64,000 bases of DNA from Yersinia proxima (lineage in GTDB: Bacteria > Pseudomonadota > Gammaproteobacteria > Enterobacterales > Enterobacteriaceae): assembly GCF_902170785.1 (NCBI RefSeq), contig NZ_CABHYG010000014.1:1-64000 (forward strand), in the 5' to 3' direction. A program made the position numbers and the translations under genes. The stretch's first letter is position 1. The number at the start of each line of letters is the position of its first letter. The notes under the pieces are model-generated. The model saw only the letters and a list, made by a program, of their open reading frames with translations. It did not search any database and had not been told where the DNA came from. This document shows, piece after piece, positions 56,142-64,000 of this stretch.

Positions 56142-57530
56142 GTGTCACTTTCGCTTTGGCAGCAGTGTCTTGCCCGATTGCAGGATGAGTTACCTGCCAC
56201 AGAATTTAGTATGTGGATACGCCCCTTACAGGCGGAACTGAGTGACAATACTCTGGCGCTTTACGCACCTAATCGTTTTGTACTGGACTGGGTCCGTGAT
56301 AAGTACTTAAACAATATCAATGGCTTGCTTAATGATTTCTGTGGCAGCGAGGTTCCCTTACTGCGTTTTGAAGTGGGGAGTAAACCTGCGGTAAGAGCAC
56401 ACAGTCATCCAGTTACAGCCAGCGTTAGTGCGCCTGTTGCTCCGGTTACCCGCAGTGCACCTGTGCGCCCGAGCTGGGATAGTTCGCCTGCTCAACCTGA
56501 ACTGTCTTACCGTTCGAATGTGAACCCTAAGCACACATTTGATAACTTCGTTGAAGGTAAATCGAACCAATTGGCTCGTGCAGCTGCGCGTCAGGTTGCA
56601 GATAATCCGGGTGGTGCGTATAACCCGTTATTCCTTTATGGCGGTACAGGTTTAGGTAAAACTCACCTGTTACATGCTGTGGGAAATGGCATCATAGCTC
56701 GTAAAGCCAATGCTAAAGTGGTTTACATGCATTCTGAGCGTTTTGTGCAAGATATGGTCAAAGCCTTGCAAAACAATGCAATAGAAGAGTTTAAACGTTA
56801 TTATCGCTCGGTTGATGCATTATTAATCGATGATATTCAGTTCTTTGCCAATAAAGAGCGTTCCCAGGAAGAGTTTTTCCACACCTTTAATGCCTTGCTG
56901 GAAGGTAATCAGCAAATCATTCTGACCTCAGATCGCTATCCAAAAGAGATCAATGGGGTTGAAGATCGTTTGAAATCGCGCTTTGGCTGGGGCCTGACGG
57001 TGGCGATTGAGCCGCCGGAACTGGAAACCCGCGTTGCGATTTTGATGAAGAAAGCGGATGAAAACGATATTCGCTTGCCGGGTGAGGTCGCGTTCTTTAT
57101 TGCCAAGCGTCTGCGTTCCAACGTTCGTGAGCTGGAAGGGGCATTGAATCGTGTGATCGCCAATGCCAATTTTACCGGGCGGGCCATCACCATTGATTTT
57201 GTTCGCGAAGCTCTGCGTGACTTACTGGCATTGCAGGAAAAGCTGGTTACTATCGATAATATTCAAAAGACTGTCGCAGAATATTATAAAATTAAGGTCG
57301 CAGACCTGCTCTCCAAACGGCGTTCCCGTTCGGTGGCCCGCCCACGCCAAATGGCGATGGCATTGGCGAAAGAGCTAACCAACCACAGCCTGCCTGAAAT
57401 CGGCGATGCGTTTGGTGGCCGCGACCATACCACGGTGTTGCATGCTTGCCGCAAGATTGAACAATTGCGTGAAGAGAGTCACGACATCAAAGAAGATTTC
57501 TCTAACTTAATCAGAACATTATCCTCCTAG
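56142..57530 (+). CDS. dnaA: Replication initiator DnaA
   Basis: Binds DnaA boxes and opens oriC. It has 462 residues from the GTG at 56142 (MSLSLWQQ), behind GGAG with 6-nt spacing; an in-frame GTG 12 nt upstream would overlap that ribosome site. Domain I 1-85, short linker, AAA+ domain with Walker [10 protein letters not shown] (about 167-175) and Walker B LLIDDIQF, and C-terminal DNA-binding domain with [12 protein letters not shown]. dnaN follows 4 nt after its stop. Confidence 0.97.
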   Translation: MSLSLWQQCLARLQDELPATEFSMWIRPLQAELSDNTLALYAPNRFVLDWVRDKYLNNINGLLNDFCGSEVPLLRFEVGSKPAVRAHSHPVTASVSAPVAPVTRSAPVRPSWDSSPAQPELSYRSNVNPKHTFDNFVEGKSNQLARAAARQVADNPGGAYNPLFLYGGTGLGKTHLLHAVGNGIIARKANAKVVYMHSERFVQDMVKALQNNAIEEFKRYYRSVDALLIDDIQFFANKERSQEEFFHTFNALLEGNQQIILTSDRYPKEINGVEDRLKSRFGWGLTVAIEPPELETRVAILMKKADENDIRLPGEVAFFIAKRLRSNVRELEGALNRVIANANFTGRAITIDFVREALRDLLALQEKLVTIDNIQKTVAEYYKIKVADLLSKRRSRSVARPRQMAMALAKELTNHSLPEIGDAFGGRDHTTVLHACRKIEQLREESHDIKEDFSNLIRTLSS

Positions 57531-57534
57531 CGCT

Positions 57535-58635
57535 ATGAAATTTATCATTGAACGTGAGCATCTGCTAAAACCGCTGCAACAGGTCAGTAGCCCGCTGGGT
57601 GGACGTCCTACGTTGCCAATCTTGGGTAACTTGTTGCTACAAGTCACGGAAGGCTCATTGCTGCTGACCGGTACCGATCTGGAAATGGAGATGGTTGCGC
57701 GCGTGGCGCTGTCTCATCCCCATGAGCAGGGTGCGACCACTGTACCTGCCCGGAAGTTTTTTGATATCTGGCGTGGTTTGCCGGAAGGTGCAGAAATTAC
57801 CGTCGCACTCGATGGTGACCGTCTGCTGGTGCGCTCTGGCCGCAGTCGCTTCTCGCTATCTACCTTGCCAGCGGCAGATTTCCCGAATTTGGATGATTGG
57901 CAAAGTGAAGTCGAATTCACCTTACCGCAAGCCACATTGAAGCGTCTGATTGAGTCCACACAGTTCTCGATGGCTCATCAGGATGTGCGCTATTACTTGA
58001 ACGGTATGCTGTTTGAGACTGAAGGCGAAGAGCTGCGCACCGTCGCAACTGATGGTCACCGTCTGGCTGTTTGCGCTATGCCAATTGGCCAGACATTACC
58101 GTCACATTCGGTGATCGTGCCGCGTAAAGGCGTGATGGAGTTGGTCAGATTACTGGATGGTGGTGATACGCCGTTGCGCCTGCAAATTGGTAGCAACAAT
58201 ATCCGTGCGCATGTGGGTGATTTTATTTTCACCTCTAAGCTGGTTGATGGGCGCTTCCCAGACTATCGTCGCGTATTGCCAAAAAATCCGGATAAGACAC
58301 TGAAAGCAAGCTGTGATTTGCTGAAACAAGCCTTTGCTCGTGCAGCTATTTTGTCCAACGAAAAGTTTCGTGGCGTTCGGCTCTATGTAAGCCAAAATCA
58401 GCTTAAGATCACCGCTAACAACCCGGAACAGGAAGAAGCGGAAGAGATCCTCGATGTTAGCTACGATGGGGCGGAAATGGAGATCGGTTTCAACGTCAGC
58501 TATGTGCTTGATGTGCTGAATGCGCTCAAGTGCGAAGATGTTAGCCTATTACTTACCGACTCGGTCTCCAGTGTGCAGATTGAAGATGGTGCCAGCCAGG
58601 CTGCGGCTTATGTTGTCATGCCAATGCGTTTGTAA
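57535..58635 (+). CDS. dnaN: DNA polymerase III beta sliding clamp
   Basis: Ring-shaped processivity clamp of 366 residues, the E. coli length. Three repeated domains of about 120 residues each; the C-terminal MPMRL ending forms part of the peptide-binding cleft. It is between dnaA and recF, separated by 4 and 3 bp. Confidence 0.98.
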   Translation: MKFIIEREHLLKPLQQVSSPLGGRPTLPILGNLLLQVTEGSLLLTGTDLEMEMVARVALSHPHEQGATTVPARKFFDIWRGLPEGAEITVALDGDRLLVRSGRSRFSLSTLPAADFPNLDDWQSEVEFTLPQATLKRLIESTQFSMAHQDVRYYLNGMLFETEGEELRTVATDGHRLAVCAMPIGQTLPSHSVIVPRKGVMELVRLLDGGDTPLRLQIGSNNIRAHVGDFIFTSKLVDGRFPDYRRVLPKNPDKTLKASCDLLKQAFARAAILSNEKFRGVRLYVSQNQLKITANNPEQEEAEEILDVSYDGAEMEIGFNVSYVLDVLNALKCEDVSLLLTDSVSSVQIEDGASQAAAYVVMPMRL

Positions 58636-58638
58636 AGC

Positions 58639-62158
<3,520 letters not shown>

Positions 62159-62182
62159 TCAGGTATCTTATTGATTAGATAG

Positions 62183-62222
62183 AAAAGCCCAGAGCGGGAA
62201 ACTGCTACTGGGCTTTTTTTTG
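62183..62222 (+). terminator. gyrB terminator
   Basis: AAAAGCCCAG / CTGGGCTTTT stem followed by a T run, about 25 bp after the gyrB stop. It ends the dnaA-dnaN-recF-gyrB unit. Confidence 0.9.
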
Positions 62223-62324
62223 TCTTATCATGGCTGATGGCACTTGTGCAGTACACGGACTTACTAGCATTTGAGCGCTGAATCGCGTTAGCATTAGCCA
62301 TTCGCTATATAAATGTGAGGACCT

Positions 62325-63134
62325 ATGGCTATTGAATTAATTGCTATCGATATGGACGGCACGTTGCTGAATGCGCAGCATGAAATTACCCCACGAGTAA
62401 AGCAGGCTATTGATGCTGCCCGGGCGAAAGGGGTCTGCGTGGTATTGGCCACGGGGCGGCCTTATATCGGGGTCCAGCGTTATTTACGTGAACTGAATAT
62501 GGAAAACAGTGGCGATTATTGCATCAGTAATAACGGTGCATTAGTACAAAAAGCGGCCACGGGTGAGTGTATTTTGCAAGAAACCCTCAGTTTTGAGGAT
62601 TATCTTTATTTCGAAGCCTTGTCGCGAGAAATGGGGGTCAGTTTTCAGGCTTTTGATTTTGATACTCTATATACCGCTAATAAAGACATCAGCAAGTATA
62701 CGCTGCATGAAGTGATGCTGACCGGTATTCCATTGAAATACCGTGCGGTAGAAGAGATGGATCCCACCTTGCGCTTCCCGAAAGTGATGATGATTGATGA
62801 GCCAGAAAAACTGGATCACGCCTTAGCACTGATGCCAGCGGAAGCCTTTGAACGTTTCACTATCATGAAAAGTGCCCCTTTCTACCTGGAAATTTTGAGT
62901 AAACGGGTTGATAAGGGGACTGGGGTGAAAATGCTGGCTGACCATTTAGGTATCGCACAGGAAAATATCATGGCCCTGGGCGATCAGGGTAATGATATCG
63001 CGATGGTTAATTACGCCGGTGTTGGTGTTGCGATGGGCAATGCCATTCCTGAACTGAAAGAGATCGCGCAGTTTGTAACGGGCACCAATGGTGAAGACGG
63101 TGTGGCAATGGCTATTGAAAAGTATGTGCTCTGA
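62325..63134 (+). CDS. yidA: HAD-family sugar phosphatase YidA
   Basis: Cytoplasmic Cof-type phosphatase of 269 residues (E. coli 270). Motif I DMDGTLL (about 9-15), ATGRPYIGV motif II region, a C2B-type cap (about 85-190) and motif IV GDQGNDIAM. E. coli YidA acts on several sugar phosphates. It follows gyrB behind its own gap. Confidence 0.93.
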   Translation: MAIELIAIDMDGTLLNAQHEITPRVKQAIDAARAKGVCVVLATGRPYIGVQRYLRELNMENSGDYCISNNGALVQKAATGECILQETLSFEDYLYFEALSREMGVSFQAFDFDTLYTANKDISKYTLHEVMLTGIPLKYRAVEEMDPTLRFPKVMMIDEPEKLDHALALMPAEAFERFTIMKSAPFYLEILSKRVDKGTGVKMLADHLGIAQENIMALGDQGNDIAMVNYAGVGVAMGNAIPELKEIAQFVTGTNGEDGVAMAIEKYVL

Positions 63135-63162
63135 GTTTTGACGGTAGTCAGTTTCGTTGTAA

Positions 63163-63203
63163 CAGCCAATTTAAAGCCACATATTGTGGACCTTAAATTG
63201 GCT
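63163..63203. terminator. Hairpin between convergent yidA and ROK genes
   Basis: AGCCAATTTAA (63163-63173) and TTAAATTGGCT (63193-63203) are perfect complements, with an inner CCACATATTGTGG stem. It could stop transcription from both sides. Confidence 0.7.
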
Positions 63204-63247
63204 AGTCCGATCTGTAAACCAATATTCTTAATGGCGACTAGTCAATA

Positions 63248-64000
63248 TTATGGGGCTTTGTGAGTTTGATGAAAATGATACACAGCGCCTAATATTCCTG
63301 AGTTATTCTTATGAGTTGTCGTATCAATAACAGTATCCTTGATATCAAACCAATTCAGCTGGCTATTTAATTCATCCAGGAATGTCTCTCTTTCGGTAAT
63401 TCCGCCACCAATAAAAATGTGTGTTGGATCAAAAAGATAAACCAAGTTATATATGCCCGCACAAATATCATTATAAAAAGCATCTACCAGACGTCGGCAA
63501 ATGGAGCAGCCATTATCATAGCCACTGAATATCTCTTCGCCAGTGACTGATTCAACCGGGCGATTTATTTTTTCGGCATAACGTTTACGTAATACCAGTA
63601 AGGTAGAGGTTTCGTTCATTGTATAGCTGCCAGGGCGTTCCGCTTCAGGCCGTGAGCTAAACATATAACCAAATTCACCAGCGCGGAAATGTCCGCCACG
63701 AACCAGGCTACCATTAGAGAAAATTCCACCGCCAATACCGGTGCCGATGGTCAAACAGAGAAAGTCATTTAACTGACGCGCTTTTCCCAACCATTTTTCT
63801 GCCAGTAATGCACAATTAGCATCATTTTCGATGCTTACAGGTAAGTTATACTGCTGTTCTAGCCAAACCTTCAGGTTAAAGTGATCAAATCTGCGAATTG
63901 ACCCGCCATTGGTAATCAAACCAGTGAATGGATTGACGTACCCAGGGACGCTGATGGCAATGCCTTCGTAACCGTGTTGCAGGTCGAGCCAGCGTAGTAT
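63248..64000 (-). CDS. ROK-family sugar kinase or repressor, partial
   Basis: At least 250 residues are present; the frame is open to the right edge and continues beyond, so the N-terminus is missing and a DNA-binding domain may or may not exist. ROK features: SVPGYVNPFTG and TNGG early, catalytic Asp in ENDANCALLAEKW, phosphate loop GTGIGGGIF, and a C-terminal FIGGGI motif. The usual ROK zinc motif (CxCGxxGCxE) is absent; the spot after GGHFRAGEFGYM has no Cys pair. Known relatives without it include BglK-type beta-glucoside kinases. Substrate unknown. Confidence 0.8.
   Translation of the reverse strand: MLRWLDLQHGYEGIAISVPGYVNPFTGLITNGGSIRRFDHFNLKVWLEQQYNLPVSIENDANCALLAEKWLGKARQLNDFLCLTIGTGIGGGIFSNGSLVRGGHFRAGEFGYMFSSRPEAERPGSYTMNETSTLLVLRKRYAEKINRPVESVTGEEIFSGYDNGCSICRRLVDAFYNDICAGIYNLVYLFDPTHIFIGGGITERETFLDELNSQLNWFDIKDTVIDTTTHKNNSGILGAVYHFHQTHKAP

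Overview
The window is a stretch of chromosome around the replication origin of an enterobacterium, almost certainly a Yersinia. Gene order matches the Escherichia coli oriC region: rrn, yieP, hsrA, rbs, kup, ravA-viaA, asnA, asnC, mioC, oriC, mnmG, rsmG, atp, glmUS, pst-phoU, yieH, adeP, chrR, mnmE, yidC, rpmH, dnaA, dnaN, recF, gyrB, yidA. Many proteins are close to their E. coli counterparts, and AtpE looks identical. Five full-length (about 125-127 bp) ERIC repeats plus one shortened copy, together with a fabV-type enoyl-ACP reductase gene, point to Yersinia. The species cannot be fixed from the sequence alone. Base composition looks even, and there is no prophage, insertion sequence, CRISPR array or tRNA.

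Layout. 1-430: promoters and leader of an rRNA operon that runs off the left edge. 431-2619: yieP and hsrA. 2616-8660: the ribose operon rbsDACBKR, leftward, with twin RbsR operators. 8718-13877: kup and, divergently, ravA-viaA. 13887-16880: a DUF1345 membrane protein, asnA, asnC and mioC. 16891-17160: oriC with DnaA boxes, dense GATC sites and an AT-rich unwinding region next to mnmG. 17261-27681: mnmG, rsmG and the complete F1Fo ATP synthase operon atpIBEFHAGDC. 28196-31727: glmU and glmS. 31944-36810: the phosphate regulon operon pstSCAB-phoU behind PhoB boxes. 37039-39616: a polar amino acid ABC transporter with no ATPase gene. 39613-41879: yieH and adeP. 41965-44498: a secreted HbpS/GlcG-like protein with a FixJ-like two-component pair. 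44606-47342: chrR and a chemoreceptor. 47480-49985: a methionine-type ABC transporter in unusual gene order. 50211-55439: fabV, mnmE, yidC, yidD, rnpA and rpmH, leftward. 56142-62158: dnaA-dnaN-recF-gyrB. 62325-64000: yidA and the C-terminal part of a ROK-family protein.

The core genes cover replication start, ATP synthesis, cell-wall precursor supply, tRNA modification and membrane protein insertion. The accessory interval from 37 to 50 kb holds nutrient transport and sensing genes. Its most unusual element is the secreted HbpS/GlcG-like gene directly downstream of a two-component system, with a candidate operator between them. The other notable pattern is ERIC repeats placed inside operons: rbs, atp, glmUS, pst and the amino acid transporter. 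There they may shape mRNA stability or translation. I did not find a clearly novel multi-gene system; the HbpS/two-component cassette is the best candidate.
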